A stretch of 57,693 nt of DNA. Source: Candidatus Paralachnospira caecorum. GTDB lineage: Bacteria > Bacillota > Clostridia > Lachnospirales > Lachnospiraceae. The stretch is taken from the NCBI GenBank assembly GCA_904379015.1, contig CAJFHG010000013.1, positions 1-57,693 of the forward strand. Direction: 5' to 3'. The translations under genes were made by a program, and so were the position numbers. The notes under the pieces were generated by a model. That model was not told the origin of the DNA. It did no database searches and saw nothing but the letters and a program-made list of their open reading frames with translations. Shown here piece after piece: positions 35,976 through 45,895 of this stretch (its first letter is position 1; each line of letters begins with the position of its first letter).

Positions 35976-35988
35976 TCTGTGGCAGATT
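35974..35988. promoter_or_regulatory. Palindromic operator candidate, XRE paralogue B
   Basis: AATCTG-TGG-CAGATT (AATCTGCCACAGATT on the minus strand) is a perfect six-base inverted repeat. It differs from the site at 14224-14238 only in the central base when both are read in the same orientation, and the flanking CAAA is also shared. Confidence 0.62.
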
Positions 35989-36062
35989 TTGTTGCATGTC
36001 TTTCTGCCTTTTTTAGTGCTATTTCATTTGCCGCATTATGGTTTTATGACTTATACATAAAA

Positions 36063-36093
36063 AAGGAAGGCGTCCGTTTTGGAAACCTTCCTT
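36063..36093 (-). terminator. Terminator after the parAB-DUF4446 cluster
   Basis: AAGGAAGG pairs with CCTTCCTT around a 15-base loop, and the minus strand continues with TTTTTTATG. It lies just beyond the DUF4446 stop. Confidence 0.82.
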
Positions 36094-36101
36094 TCATCGC
36101 T

Positions 36102-36608
36102 TTATTTATCCATTCCCAGCGCGATTCTGACTGCTTTTTCTTCTTCTTTGCCCAGCGGCGTATCTGTTTCGCCCTTCACAATCTCTTTTACATATACGTA
36201 ACAGGTATCTCTGCTGTGCACCGCGTTCAAAATATACCCGCTTTTATTCTGAGACATCAAGGCCAGAGCAAAACTGGATTTTCCTCCCATTCCCGGAAAT
36301 GCGTCATATTTTACAAGTCCTGTTTTATGGAAAGATTTGACCAACACCTTATTGATGACCTTCAGCGCGTCCTTATTGGCTCTGTCCTCTGCCTGCAGAA
36401 GGCGGATATCTGCGAGAGCCTTCGCGAATACATTTTCCAGAGATTCCGCGTCCCGGCCTCTCATAAATTTGTCATATCGCTTGGCCAGTTTTGAAGTTTT
36501 CACAATCTGCACCACAACCAGAATCGCGAGAATTGCGACAAGGACCACCAGCCCGAGTATGATAAAAATCGGGTCAAATCCTAAATCATACAGTATACTG
36601 TTGTTCAT
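36102..36608 (-). CDS. DUF4446 family membrane protein
   Basis: Single-anchor protein of 168 residues. The N-terminal membrane segment (residues 13-37, DPIFIILGLVVLVAILAILV and on) is followed by a helical cytoplasmic region and a C-terminal part with KYDAFPGMGGKSSFALALMS, typical of DUF4446. Members are usually found beside parB near the origin in Clostridia, which is the case here (18 nt from parB). Function is unknown; the context suggests a link with chromosome segregation or the membrane, but that is inference. Confidence 0.88.
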   Translation of the reverse strand: MNNSILYDLGFDPIFIILGLVVLVAILAILVVVQIVKTSKLAKRYDKFMRGRDAESLENVFAKALADIRLLQAEDRANKDALKVINKVLVKSFHKTGLVKYDAFPGMGGKSSFALALMSQNKSGYILNAVHSRDTCYVYVKEIVKGETDTPLGKEEEKAVRIALGMDK

Positions 36609-36626
36609 CTGTCTATCCTCCTGCTT

Positions 36627-37559
36627 TTACTGCTTCATATTTCCAAACAAATCCATGATTCGTTCCAGCTCTTCCATTGAATAATACTCTATTTCTATTT
36701 TTCCTCTGTTGGCATCTTTTCTATTAATATTTACTTTAGTTCCCAGAATTTCCCTGATCTTATTTTCGATATCCTGATAAATAAAATCCTGTACCTGAGG
36801 GATTTCTTCTTTTTTCTTTGGTGTTTTAGGATTTAATAATGCTTTTACCAGCTTTTCAGTTTCTCTTACACTGAGTTTATGCTCAATGATCCGCTCCGCG
36901 GCTTTATACTGCATTTCTTTATCATCCAGGGACAAGAGCGCTCTTGCATGTCCTCCTGACAATTCTCCCTCAACCAGCATCAGCTGCACCCTTTTATCCA
37001 ATTTCAAAAGTCTCATGGAATTTGTAATTGCAGCCCTGCTTTTGGCAACCCGGCCTGCAATTTCTTCATGGGTGAGATGGAATTCATCAATCAGCCTCTG
37101 ATATGCCGAGGCTTCTTCAATGGGATTCAGGTCTTCCCTCTGAATATTTTCAATCAAAGAAATTTCCATAATTTCCCGAGGCGTATACTCTTTGATGATG
37201 ACAGGAACTTCTTTTAATTTTGCCATTTTAGCGGCCCGCCAGCGGCGCTCACCGGCAATGATTTCATAATAATCATCCTTTTTCCGCACCAGAAGAGGCT
37301 GAAGGACTCCATACTGCTTCATGGAGTCAGCCAATTCGGCCAGAGATTCCTCGTCAAACTGCTTCCTGGGCTGTTCTCTGTTTGGTTCAATCTGACTGAC
37401 CTTGATCAAAACCGGAGATCCATCTTTCTCCTCATGATGATCCGCGCTTTCCTTCTGCCCCTGCTTTTTAGCAGGCTGTTTGATACTCTCCAGCTCTGTA
37501 TCTATGGGAATCAGAGAATCCAGTCCCTTTCCCAGACCACTTCTCTTTGTTCTCGCCAT
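36627..37559 (-). CDS. parB: Chromosome-partitioning protein ParB
   Basis: CTP-dependent DNA clamp that loads at parS sites and directs origin segregation and SMC loading. The 310 residues include the N-terminal ParA-interacting GLGKGLDSLIP, the CTP-binding ParB/Sulfiredoxin domain (QPRKQFDEESLAELADSMKQ and AGERRWRAAK), and the parS-binding helix-turn-helix (LTHEEIAGRVAKSRAAITNS). A C-terminal dimerisation domain follows. The start at 37559 follows AAAGGA and gives the conserved N-terminus; the in-frame extension to 37619 does not. It is downstream of parA in an operon, 69 nt apart, with two parS sites just beyond parA. Confidence 0.96.
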   Translation of the reverse strand: MARTKRSGLGKGLDSLIPIDTELESIKQPAKKQGQKESADHHEEKDGSPVLIKVSQIEPNREQPRKQFDEESLAELADSMKQYGVLQPLLVRKKDDYYEIIAGERRWRAAKMAKLKEVPVIIKEYTPREIMEISLIENIQREDLNPIEEASAYQRLIDEFHLTHEEIAGRVAKSRAAITNSMRLLKLDKRVQLMLVEGELSGGHARALLSLDDKEMQYKAAERIIEHKLSVRETEKLVKALLNPKTPKKKEEIPQVQDFIYQDIENKIREILGTKVNINRKDANRGKIEIEYYSMEELERIMDLFGNMKQ

Positions 37560-37628
37560 ACTTTCTTCCTTTCCGATTATATTTACGATCAACATTTGTA
37601 TCACTGTCTGGATCTGCACTCAGTCATT

Positions 37629-38405
37629 TTATTCCTCTTCGCCGTTGCTTCTCTGAATGACCTCCTCAGCTAACAGACGGTAGCTTTCCGCTCCTGCTGA
37701 TTTTGGATCGTACAAAGTAATCGGCATTCCATGGCTGGGTGCTTCCGCCAACCGGACATTTCTTGGAATAATCGTTTTATACACTGTATTTTTCAGGCTG
37801 TTCTTCACATTTTCAACAACCTGAAGAGAAAGATTTGTTCTTGCGTCATACATTGTAAATACGACACCCTCCAACTCCAGTTCCGGATTCAGTCTCTGTT
37901 TCACCAGATTAATCGTATGAATCAGTTGGGACAGACCCTCCAGGGCATAATACTCGCACTGAATAGGAACAAGCACAGTATCTGCTGTCGTCATAGCATT
38001 GACTGTAAGCATATTCAATGAAGGAGGACAATCAATAATAATAAAATCATACTGATCTCTGATCCTGTCTATTTCCTCTTTCAGGATAAATTCTTTTTTT
38101 CCAATCCCGATCAATTCAATTTCCGCTCCGGACAAATTGATATTGGAGGGCAGAATATCAAGATTTGGAATTACCTCCTTTATAATACATTCTTCAACGG
38201 AACACTGACCGATGAGAATTTCATATGTAGTATTTTCCTGTTCATTCTTATTGACCCCCAATCCGCTGGTCGTATTTCCCTGTGGATCCAGATCAATGGC
38301 CAAAACTTTTTTTTCACTTTCTGCCAGACATGCAGAAAGATTGATTGCTGTTGTAGTTTTGCCAACGCCGCCTTTTTGATTGGCGATTGCGATTATTCTT
38401 CCCAT
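37629..38405 (-). CDS. parA: Chromosome-partitioning ATPase ParA/Soj
   Basis: Walker-type ATPase of 258 residues that works with ParB in origin segregation and may regulate DnaA, as Soj does in Bacillus. The deviant Walker A KGGVGKTTT is at residues 10-18, the Walker A-prime region at IDLDPQGNTTSGLG, and Walker B at FIIIDCPPSLNMLT. The start MGRIIAIANQKGG at 38405 follows AAAGGA with a nine-base gap; an extension to 38429 has no support. It is transcribed away from the parS sites and lies upstream of parB. Confidence 0.96.
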   Translation of the reverse strand: MGRIIAIANQKGGVGKTTTAINLSACLAESEKKVLAIDLDPQGNTTSGLGVNKNEQENTTYEILIGQCSVEECIIKEVIPNLDILPSNINLSGAEIELIGIGKKEFILKEEIDRIRDQYDFIIIDCPPSLNMLTVNAMTTADTVLVPIQCEYYALEGLSQLIHTINLVKQRLNPELELEGVVFTMYDARTNLSLQVVENVKNSLKNTVYKTIIPRNVRLAEAPSHGMPITLYDPKSAGAESYRLLAEEVIQRSNGEEE

Positions 38406-38491
38406 AAGCTCAATGTCCTTTCTACACATGCTTTATTATATCATTATATCAGAACCATTGCCATAAAAATTTCTTAATTCTTTTATAATTT

Positions 38492-38507
38492 TGTTTCACG
38501 TGAAACA
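38492..38507. promoter_or_regulatory. parS site 1
   Basis: TGTTTCACGTGAAACA is a perfect match to the 16-base parS consensus. It lies upstream of parA. Confidence 0.95.
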
Positions 38508-38537
38508 TTCTGAGCAGACTCCAGTCCACGCTGCCAA

Positions 38538-38553
38538 TGTTTCACGTGAAACA
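38538..38553. promoter_or_regulatory. parS site 2
   Basis: A second perfect TGTTTCACGTGAAACA, 46 bases after the first. Together they should nucleate ParB about 9 kb from oriC. Confidence 0.95.
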
Positions 38554-38683
38554 TCCATATAATCTCAAAAGAACAGCAAAAACCGAATGACATAACAACT
38601 TTATAGGTGTATAATAGACGTACCAACATCAACTGATCCTCTTATGTGGATAGTCAGCAATTATGAAAGGATTTAATTTTCAT

Positions 38684-39643
38684 ATGAACAAAAAAAATAA
38701 ATTTGTAAAGAGCATTATTTTAGGTGCTGCTACGGCTGGAATGATTGCCATCATTAATAAATTGATTTTTGCCAAATCTACCTCCAAAAATCTGCTTTCA
38801 AAAGAAGAAAACCATATTTACTCCTGGAGATTTGGCGATATATTTTATAAAAAGGCAGGCGCCGGCAAACCTCTGCTTTTGATTCATGATCTGGTAACAG
38901 CATCCTCCAGCTATGAATGGAATCAGCTTATTGGAAAACTTTCTGAAAATTATACAGTTTATTCCATTGATCTGCTTGGATGCGGCCGGTCCCATAAACC
39001 CAATTTGACCTATACCAATTTTCTGTATGTCCAGCTGCTGACAGATTTTATCAAATCGGTCATTGGTCATCGTACAGATGTAATCGCAACCGGATCTTCC
39101 TGCCCCTTTGTGATCACCACCTGCAGCAACAATCCGGACCTTTTTGATAAACTGATCCTGATCAATCCGGATTCTGTATCAAAATGCAATCAGATTCCTA
39201 CCAAATATATCAAAGGCTATAAATTTTTAATCGACTGCCCTGTAATCGGGACTCTGATTTACAACATTGCCAACAGCCGGAGAAGCATCACTGAAAAATT
39301 TTTAACTGAAAATTTCGCGAATCCCTGCCTGATATCTCCTGAAACAATTTCCATTTATCATGAATCCGCCCACCTTGGAGATTCATCCGCGAAAGCACTT
39401 TATTCCAGCATCAAAAGCAATTATACCCGCCTCAGCATCAATTACGCGCTGAAAAATATTGACAACAGCATGTTTATAATCGGAGGCGAATATGAAAAAC
39501 GGATTCAGGACACCATATCAGAATATATGACCTGCAATCCGGCTGTTGAATACGAAATCTTAAAAGATACCGCACATTTGCCTCAGCTGGAGCAGCCTGA
39601 CAAAACCTATCGGCTGATCAGCGATATTCTGTCAGCACGATAA
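38684..39643 (+). CDS. Membrane-anchored alpha/beta hydrolase-like protein
   Basis: The protein has 319 residues. An N-terminal basic-plus-hydrophobic anchor (residues 8-27, about KSIILGAATAGMIAIINKLI) precedes an alpha/beta-hydrolase fold. The oxyanion region is KPLLLIHDLVTASSSYEW, the Asp-loop is YSIDLLGCGRSHKP, and the C-terminal His is in DTAHLPQLEQPD. The nucleophile elbow reads ATGSSCPF instead of GxSxG and the acid position reads GGEYEKR instead of G..D, so activity is uncertain. The start at 38684 follows AAAGGA at a wide 12-base gap; an ATG at 38663 has no ribosome site. A TATAAT at 38610 is a possible promoter. It is oriented against replication and convergent with rsmG. Confidence 0.8.
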   Translation: MNKKNKFVKSIILGAATAGMIAIINKLIFAKSTSKNLLSKEENHIYSWRFGDIFYKKAGAGKPLLLIHDLVTASSSYEWNQLIGKLSENYTVYSIDLLGCGRSHKPNLTYTNFLYVQLLTDFIKSVIGHRTDVIATGSSCPFVITTCSNNPDLFDKLILINPDSVSKCNQIPTKYIKGYKFLIDCPVIGTLIYNIANSRRSITEKFLTENFANPCLISPETISIYHESAHLGDSSAKALYSSIKSNYTRLSINYALKNIDNSMFIIGGEYEKRIQDTISEYMTCNPAVEYEILKDTAHLPQLEQPDKTYRLISDILSAR

Positions 39644-39672
39644 TCACCTGGCGGACAATAGACTATGATACA

Positions 39673-39724
39673 AAATCCGCCGTATGATTCTGATTTCAAA
39701 AACCATCAATCATACGGCGGATTT
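39673..39724. terminator. Bidirectional terminator between hydrolase and rsmG
   Basis: AAATCCGCCGTATGATT pairs perfectly with AATCATACGGCGGATTT over 17 bases. A T run follows on the plus strand and TTTTG on the minus strand, serving both convergent genes. Confidence 0.92.
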
Positions 39725-39725
39725 T

Positions 39726-40523
39726 TCATTTCTTATTGAACTGATTGGATACTGAAAGAGGCATTTTCGACGGCATTCCCGCTTTTCTTGGATATTTTTT
39801 GCCGATATGCTCCAGACGTTCGATGATCACAAAACTTCTTCCCTGTTCTTCCCCTTCTTTTCCGATCTGCTGTTCAGAATTTTCGGTCCCGCAATCTTCC
39901 GTTTCCGGCTTCAGAGAAAATTTTTCTACTCTTCTTGTTCTGCAGCCCAAAAGCCGGATCGCTCCCTTCGCATGTTCCAGCTCCTCATCAATCACTCCTG
40001 ACTTATATGCCGCAAATGTACCGCCGCAGCGGATAAAAGGCGTGCAATATTCTGAAAGTGTAGACAAATTTGCCACAGCTCTGGAAACACAGAGATCATA
40101 TTGTTCTCTGTATGCAGGATTTCTCCCGAAATCCTCGGCCCGTCCATGGATCAGTTCTACATCGGAAAGTCCCAGTTTATCCACAACATTCTGTAAAAAT
40201 TGGATCCTTTTGTTCAAAGAATCCAGCAGTGTCACCTTTAATTGTGGATAAAGGATCTTCAGAGGAATCCCTGGAAAACCGGCGCCAGTCCCTACATCGA
40301 TCATGGATTTGACTTCACGAAAGTCAATATATTTAGACAATAAAGCACTGTCAAGAAAATGTTTCTCTACAACTGCTTTAAATTCAGTTATTGCAGTTAA
40401 ATTCATCACTTTATTTGTTTCAATCAGAATTTTAAAATATTTTTCAAACTGAACCGCCTGGGATTCCGGAATGATCATTCCTTCTTTTTCAAATCGCTTT
40501 TCTATATACCGGAGCATGTCCAT
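39726..40523 (-). CDS. rsmG: 16S rRNA m7G527 methyltransferase
   Basis: Also called GidB. It methylates G527 of 16S rRNA using S-adenosylmethionine. The 265 residues contain the SAM-binding motif DVGTGAGFPGIPLKILYP, the LIHGRAEDFG and SRAVANLSTLSEYC family motifs, and a C-terminal extension (residues 215-265) that is longer than usual and contains a Glu/Gly-rich stretch. The start at 40523 follows GGAGGG with a ten-base gap. It is the last gene of the mnmE-mnmG-rsmG group, 28 nt after mnmG. Confidence 0.95.
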   Translation of the reverse strand: MDMLRYIEKRFEKEGMIIPESQAVQFEKYFKILIETNKVMNLTAITEFKAVVEKHFLDSALLSKYIDFREVKSMIDVGTGAGFPGIPLKILYPQLKVTLLDSLNKRIQFLQNVVDKLGLSDVELIHGRAEDFGRNPAYREQYDLCVSRAVANLSTLSEYCTPFIRCGGTFAAYKSGVIDEELEHAKGAIRLLGCRTRRVEKFSLKPETEDCGTENSEQQIGKEGEEQGRSFVIIERLEHIGKKYPRKAGMPSKMPLSVSNQFNKK

Positions 40524-40551
40524 ATTTAATTTTCCCTCCGCCTTTCCGCTC

Positions 40552-42438
40552 TCATCTGTGTCCCTTCAGATAGACCAGGAGCACAGAAATGTCCGCCGGC
40601 GATACCCCGGATATGCGGGATGCCTGTCCGATATTCACCGGCTTCAGCTGATCCAGCTTCTGCACAGCCTCTTTCCGCAGACCTTTGATCTGAGTATAAT
40701 CAAGATCCGGCGGCAGCTTTTTTCCTTCCAGCTTTTTAAACTGGCGCACCTGATTTTCCTGTCTTTTGATATATCCTTCATATTTCAGGTTGATATCAAC
40801 CTGTTCTTTTACTCCGTCAGACAGCTGAGGCCTGTCAGGATCGATCTCGCTGATCTTCTCATAGGAAAGCTCCGGCCGTTTGATCAGCTCTGCCAGAGTG
40901 ATTCCGTTTTTCAGCAGCGTGCTGCCGTTTTTTTCAAGAAACGCCTGCACCTGCCGCGTTCCGCCGACAGTCGTATGCTCCAGACGGTGAATTTCCTTTT
41001 CAATCTCTTCTTTTTTCCTGAGCAGTGCCTGATATCGTTCTTCGCCGATCAGACCAATCTCATGACCGATCTCCGTAAGACGCAGATCCGCGTTATCCTG
41101 GCGCAGCAAAAGACGGTACTCCGCCCGGGATGTCATCATTCTATAAGGCTCATGGCTCTCCTTGGTCACAAGATCGTCGATCAGAACGCCGATATAGGCC
41201 TGGGAACGATCCAGAACAATTCCTTCCAGCCCCTGAGCCTTTCTGGCGGCATTGATCCCCGCCATCAGTCCCTGGGCCGCCGCCTCTTCATAACCGGAAC
41301 TGCCGTTAAACTGGCCTCCGCTGAAAAGACCCTCGATATTCCGGAATTCAAGAGTAGGATAAAGCTGTCTCGCGTCAATGCAGTCATATTCGATCGCATA
41401 GGCATTCCGGACAATTTTGACATGCTCCAGACCGGGAACTGTTCTGTACATTGCATACTGTACATCTTCCGGAAGGGAGCTGGACATCCCGCCCAGATAC
41501 ATTTCATTGGTATATTCTCCTTCCGGCTCTATAAAGACCTGATGCCTGTCCTTATCCGCGAATTTAACCACTTTGTCCTCGATCGAAGGGCAGTAGCGGG
41601 GCCCTGTTCCTTCTATAAATCCGGAAAACAGAGGAGAACGGTCCAGATTTGCCCGAATGATCTCATGAGTTTTTTCATTGGTATAGGTAAGCCAGCAGGA
41701 AACCTGGTCCCTCTGGATTTCTTCCGGGTCCGTGGTAAAGGAAAACGGCACAATTTTCTCATCGCCGAACTGTTCCTCCATTTTTGAAAAATCAATGCTT
41801 CTTTTATCCACTCTCGCAGGCGTTCCCGTCTTAAACCGGTACATGCGGATGCCGTTTGCCTTCAGAGAATCGGTCAGATGATTGGCCGCCTGAAGTCCGT
41901 TCGGACCTGTCGGATTGCTGACATCACCGAAAATACAGCGCGCCCGCAGATAAACTCCTGTCGCCAGCACAGCCGCTTTACAGTAATACTCCGCGCCGGA
42001 AACGGTTTTAACCCCCAGAAGCTTCCCGTCCTCCACCATCAGCCCGGACACCTCCGCCTGACGGATCGTCAGATGGTCTGTATTTTCCAGGGTAATCCTC
42101 ATCTGTCTTGTATAATTCTGTTTGTCCGCCTGCGCTCTCAGAGAATGGACGGCAGGACCCTTGGACTGATTCAGCATCTTGGACTGGATAAAAGTTTTAT
42201 CAATATTTTTACCCATTTCTCCGCCGAGAGCGTCCAGTTCCCTGACCAGATGTCCCTTGGAGCTTCCTCCTATATTGGGATTGCAGGGCATCAGCGCAAT
42301 GCTGTCGATACTTACTGTAAACATGATCGTTTCAAGCCCCAGTCTGGCGCAGGCGAGGGCCGCCTCACAGCCGGCGTGTCCTGCTCCGACCACCACTATA
42401 TCATATGTTTCCTGAAGAACAAATTTTTTTTCTGACAT
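40552..42438 (-). CDS. mnmG: tRNA modification flavoprotein MnmG (GidA)
   Basis: With MnmE it forms the cmnm5 modification at U34 of several tRNAs, using FAD and methylene-tetrahydrofolate. The 628 residues match the family. The FAD Rossmann motif is [15 protein letters not shown] near residue 16, the active-site region includes [17 protein letters not shown] and [15 protein letters not shown], and the C-terminal domain ends in [19 protein letters not shown]. The start at 42438 follows GGAGG. It lies between mnmE and rsmG. Confidence 0.97.
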   Translation of the reverse strand: MSEKKFVLQETYDIVVVGAGHAGCEAALACARLGLETIMFTVSIDSIALMPCNPNIGGSSKGHLVRELDALGGEMGKNIDKTFIQSKMLNQSKGPAVHSLRAQADKQNYTRQMRITLENTDHLTIRQAEVSGLMVEDGKLLGVKTVSGAEYYCKAAVLATGVYLRARCIFGDVSNPTGPNGLQAANHLTDSLKANGIRMYRFKTGTPARVDKRSIDFSKMEEQFGDEKIVPFSFTTDPEEIQRDQVSCWLTYTNEKTHEIIRANLDRSPLFSGFIEGTGPRYCPSIEDKVVKFADKDRHQVFIEPEGEYTNEMYLGGMSSSLPEDVQYAMYRTVPGLEHVKIVRNAYAIEYDCIDARQLYPTLEFRNIEGLFSGGQFNGSSGYEEAAAQGLMAGINAARKAQGLEGIVLDRSQAYIGVLIDDLVTKESHEPYRMMTSRAEYRLLLRQDNADLRLTEIGHEIGLIGEERYQALLRKKEEIEKEIHRLEHTTVGGTRQVQAFLEKNGSTLLKNGITLAELIKRPELSYEKISEIDPDRPQLSDGVKEQVDINLKYEGYIKRQENQVRQFKKLEGKKLPPDLDYTQIKGLRKEAVQKLDQLKPVNIGQASRISGVSPADISVLLVYLKGHR

Positions 42439-42509
42439 CGTTGCCTCCAAACCGATCCTTCTGCCGGCCGTGTTTCCTTTACAAAGGTTCAAAACTGCGC
42501 CCGTTCCTT

Positions 42510-43892
42510 TTACTTTCCCATACAAAATCTGCTGAATATCTCATTGACCAGATCATCCTCCACTGATTCTCCTATGATCAGGCCGAAATATTCATACGCG
42601 TCCATCAGGTCAATGGAGTAAAAATCCTCCGGCATACCGTTCCGGATGCTCTCTTTCACCTTTTTCAGGCTTTCAAAGGCCTGCAGAAGCGCCGTCTTCT
42701 GTCTCGCGCTGGTAATATAGATCTCATCATTAAAATCAAGACTGCCCGCAAAAAACAGATCAGAAATGGTTTCCTCCAGTTCTTCCATTCCCTCTCTGTT
42801 TTTTGCGGAAAACTGGATCACCTTCTGTCCTGTGCGCCTTTCCATATCCGAAACAGACACCACCTGCTCCAGATCCGATTTATTCAGAAGAATGATCACA
42901 TGCTTGTCCCGGATCATCTCCATGATTCTCTCATCCTCTTCCGTCAGCGCTTCCGAAGAATCCACCACATACAGGATCAGATCCGCGTTTTTTGCATACT
43001 CCGCGGCCCGTTCCACACCGATTTTTTCCACGACATCATCAGTCTTTCTGATTCCGGCCGTATCCGCTATATTCAGGCTGATCCCGTTCAGCGTAATATG
43101 CTCCTCCAGCGTATCCCTGGTCGTGCCGGCAATGTCTGTGACAATAGCCCGTTCCTCGCCTACCAGAAAATTCAGCACGGAAGACTTTCCCGCATTCGGC
43201 TTTCCGAGAATGACAGTCCTGATGCCTTCCGAAACCATTCTGCCGTTATCGGCCGATCTGATCAGCTTTTCTGTCTCCCGGATCATTTCTTCTATCTCAC
43301 ATTCCAGATGAACATCGTAGCCGTCCAGAGAAATATGTTCCGGATCATCAAGGGCAGACTCGATGAAGGCGATCTCATAAATGATCTTTTTCCTGATCTC
43401 CCTGATCTTATCAGAAACAGAACCCTTCAGCTGACTCAGAGAGCTTTTCATGGCATATTCATTTTTAGAGTCGATCAGCTCCATGACGGCCTCTGCCTGC
43501 GACAGGTCGATTCTGCCGTTCAAAAAAGCGCGTTTGGTAAATTCTCCCGGCTCGGCCGGCACCGCGCCGTTTTTCAGTACCGTCTCCAGCACCTTTTTCA
43601 CCACCAGAACACCGCCGTGGCAGTTAATTTCCACCGTATCCTCCGCCGTATAACTGCGGGGCATTTTCATATAAATCACAAGAACTTCATCGATCAGATC
43701 CTTTCCGTCATAAATATATCCGTAAGTTACCGTATGGCTTTTGATCTCCAGCACATTCAGCTCTTTCTTTGCCGGATAAAATACTCTGGAAAGAATTTCG
43801 AGAGACTGCGCTCCGCTGATCCTGACAATCCCGATTCCGGAACTGCTCATGGCTGTCGCCACCGCCGCGATCGTTGTATTCATATGATCCAT
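42510..43892 (-). CDS. mnmE: tRNA modification GTPase MnmE
   Basis: GTPase partner of MnmG (also TrmE), 460 residues. The N-terminal domain with [20 protein letters not shown] binds folate. The helical domain carries an inserted G domain with [12 protein letters not shown] (G1), the IAGTTRDT switch, DTAGIR (G3) and NKSD (G4). The C-terminal FCMGK motif supplies the catalytic Cys, read here as CMGK instead of CIGK. The start at 43892 follows AGGAAAA; a second Met three codons later is possible. A terminator sits upstream, so it probably has its own promoter. Confidence 0.96.
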   Translation of the reverse strand: MDHMNTTIAAVATAMSSSGIGIVRISGAQSLEILSRVFYPAKKELNVLEIKSHTVTYGYIYDGKDLIDEVLVIYMKMPRSYTAEDTVEINCHGGVLVVKKVLETVLKNGAVPAEPGEFTKRAFLNGRIDLSQAEAVMELIDSKNEYAMKSSLSQLKGSVSDKIREIRKKIIYEIAFIESALDDPEHISLDGYDVHLECEIEEMIRETEKLIRSADNGRMVSEGIRTVILGKPNAGKSSVLNFLVGEERAIVTDIAGTTRDTLEEHITLNGISLNIADTAGIRKTDDVVEKIGVERAAEYAKNADLILYVVDSSEALTEEDERIMEMIRDKHVIILLNKSDLEQVVSVSDMERRTGQKVIQFSAKNREGMEELEETISDLFFAGSLDFNDEIYITSARQKTALLQAFESLKKVKESIRNGMPEDFYSIDLMDAYEYFGLIIGESVEDDLVNEIFSRFCMGK

Positions 43893-43912
43893 TTTTCCTG
43901 CCCCGCTTCCTG

Positions 43913-43952
43913 AAAAAGGGGCTGACACAATATCTGTGCAGCCCCTCTGTTT
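43913..43952 (-). terminator. Terminator after jag
   Basis: GGGGCTG pairs with CAGCCCC, with an inner ACA/TGT pair. On the minus strand the stem is followed by TTTTTCAGG. It separates the rpmH-to-jag transcript from mnmE. Confidence 0.85.
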
Positions 43953-43964
43953 TACTTTTTCTTT

Positions 43965-44663
43965 TTATGCGCGATAACTCTGAGACGACTGTCTTCCCTG
44001 ACGCTCATATCTGTCATAATTTCTCCTGTTTTCTCTCTTGAGGGATACGATCACATGACGATAAGGCTCCTCTCCGTCGCTTCTGGTAATGACATATTTG
44101 TCATTCTGAAGAGCGGAGTGGATGATCCTTCTCTCATAAGGATTCATCGGCTCCAGAGACACAGGCCTCTTTGTCCTTTTCACCTTTGCCGCGATATTCT
44201 TCGCAAGACTTTCCAGCGTAGCTTTTCTTCTTTCTCTGTAATTCTCCGTATCGAGTTTTACTCTGATATACTCTTCACAGTCCTTGTTGACGACCAGGCT
44301 GACCAGATACTGAAGAGAATCCAGCGTCTGTCCTCTTTTTCCAATGAGAACTCCCATATCGTCGCCGCTCAGATCAATATTCATGCAGCCTTCCTCTTCA
44401 TCCATGGAAGCGGCAATCTTCACATCCATATTCATGGAATTGAATACTTTATGAAGAAAATCCTCCGCGACTTCTGTGGTCGTCAAAACCTTTCTTGCTT
44501 TAATAACGGCGGGCTTGCTGTTAAAAATACCAAAAATCCCCGTACTGCCTTTCTCGATCACAACATATTCCAGCTTGTCGCTGGTCGTTTCCAATTGGAT
44601 CAAAGCCTGCGTAACTGCATCATCCACTGTCTTTGCAGATACTTCAATATACTCACCCAACAT
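43965..44663 (-). CDS. jag: RNA-binding protein Jag/KhpB
   Basis: The protein has 232 residues. The N-terminal Jag domain (LGEYIEVSAKTVDDAVTQAL) is followed by a KH domain with the binding loop VLIGKRGQTLDSLQYLVSLV and an R3H domain with MNPYERRIIHSALQ. The family binds small RNAs and mRNAs with KhpA and affects cell division and envelope control. It is downstream of yidC by 14 nt, the usual order. A good ribosome site (AAGGAGGG) precedes the start. Confidence 0.95.
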   Translation of the reverse strand: MLGEYIEVSAKTVDDAVTQALIQLETTSDKLEYVVIEKGSTGIFGIFNSKPAVIKARKVLTTTEVAEDFLHKVFNSMNMDVKIAASMDEEEGCMNIDLSGDDMGVLIGKRGQTLDSLQYLVSLVVNKDCEEYIRVKLDTENYRERRKATLESLAKNIAAKVKRTKRPVSLEPMNPYERRIIHSALQNDKYVITRSDGEEPYRHVIVSLKRENRRNYDRYERQGRQSSQSYRA

Positions 44664-44677
44664 AACAGCACCCTCCT

Positions 44678-45895
44678 TTATTTTTTCTTATTCTTCTTTT
44701 CGTTATAATCCTGTACCATACGTGCTCTGGAAGCGATCGTTCCCATATTTTCTCTCTTCTGCTTATAATAATCCGTAGAATTGGTCGTCGGCTTCTTGGC
44801 CCGCTCTTCTTCCATCTTCTTTCTCCGCTCCGCAGCCTCCGCCGCTCTGTTGATGCTTTTCACCGTCGCGTCCGCGTTGACGGGCGGAAGTCCCTTCTTC
44901 GCACGTTTCTTGTTCTTCTTTTCAATGTTCGTCTTCACCAGATCATCCACATCGATCTTCTTCATATACTGGTTGATTCCCAGCTGCATCACAATACGGA
45001 CAGCGCTGCTGGCCACCCAGTAAATACCGATACCGATCGGAAATGTGATACAGAAGAAAGCCGACATGAGCGGCATGATGATATTCATCGTCCTCATTGT
45101 CCCGGCGCCGGGAGCGTCCGGATCCTGAGGCGTCGTATTCATTGTCTTGACACTGAGCCACTGGGTCAGTCCTGCCAGGACCGGTATAATCAGAGCGATG
45201 GAAAGCCGGAATCCCGGCGCTTCTGTCAGATTCAGTCCGCCCAGAAATGTATTGATATCCAGATATCTGCTGGCGGTTTCCGTAATGACATCATTCAGGG
45301 CAGGAAAAATCTCCTTCAGCCTGTCCCAGGAAGAAGCCGTGAACTTTCCGAACAGGTCCACCATCCGGTTGACTTCCGTATAATCATAATTGGAAAGATT
45401 GTATTCGCTGGCCAGCTCCGCAATCTTTTCCACATATCCGCTCTGCTGCATAACAGGCGTCACCACATTCATCAGAAGCTCCCGGATTCCTGTGATATAG
45501 GCGGGAATCCGGTAAATAACCTGATAAAGGGCAAACATAATGGGAAGCTGAATGACTGTGGTCAGACATCCTCCTGTAGGAGACGAACCATATTTGTCAT
45601 ATACAGCCTGTGTTTCCATCTGAGATTTCTGAAGAGAAGCCTGATCCTGTTTTCCCTTATACTTTTTCTGAATCGCAGTCAGTTCCGGCTGCATGAGAGC
45701 ATTGATCTTCATAAACTTCTGCTGCCTGATCGTCAGAGGAAGCAGGAGCAGGTTTACGATCACCGTAAATAAAATAATACACATGGCTACATTATGGACA
45801 CCCATATTATAAATGCCGTTCATAATCCAGCCAAGCACTTCCGCAATCGGTCCTATTAAAAATGTGGTACTTTTAGTCAACAATAGAAATTCCAA
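44678..45895 (-). CDS. yidC: Membrane protein insertase YidC/SpoIIIJ
   Basis: Inserts membrane proteins with or without Sec. The 405 residues start with an extended hydrophobic N-terminus (LEFLLLTKSTTFLIGPIAEV). Five to six membrane segments follow, with the conserved IRQQKFMKINALMQPELTAI and KYGSSPTGGCLTTVIQLPIM region, and a basic C-terminal tail (KKNKKRAKKGLPP and on) that contacts the ribosome. The start is a TTG at 45895 eight bases after GGAGG. A TTG at 45910 would place the ribosome site inside the gene and is rejected. It lies between yidD and jag. Confidence 0.95.
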   Translation of the reverse strand: MEFLLLTKSTTFLIGPIAEVLGWIMNGIYNMGVHNVAMCIILFTVIVNLLLLPLTIRQQKFMKINALMQPELTAIQKKYKGKQDQASLQKSQMETQAVYDKYGSSPTGGCLTTVIQLPIMFALYQVIYRIPAYITGIRELLMNVVTPVMQQSGYVEKIAELASEYNLSNYDYTEVNRMVDLFGKFTASSWDRLKEIFPALNDVITETASRYLDINTFLGGLNLTEAPGFRLSIALIIPVLAGLTQWLSVKTMNTTPQDPDAPGAGTMRTMNIIMPLMSAFFCITFPIGIGIYWVASSAVRIVMQLGINQYMKKIDVDDLVKTNIEKKNKKRAKKGLPPVNADATVKSINRAAEAAERRKKMEEERAKKPTTNSTDYYKQKRENMGTIASRARMVQDYNEKKNKKK

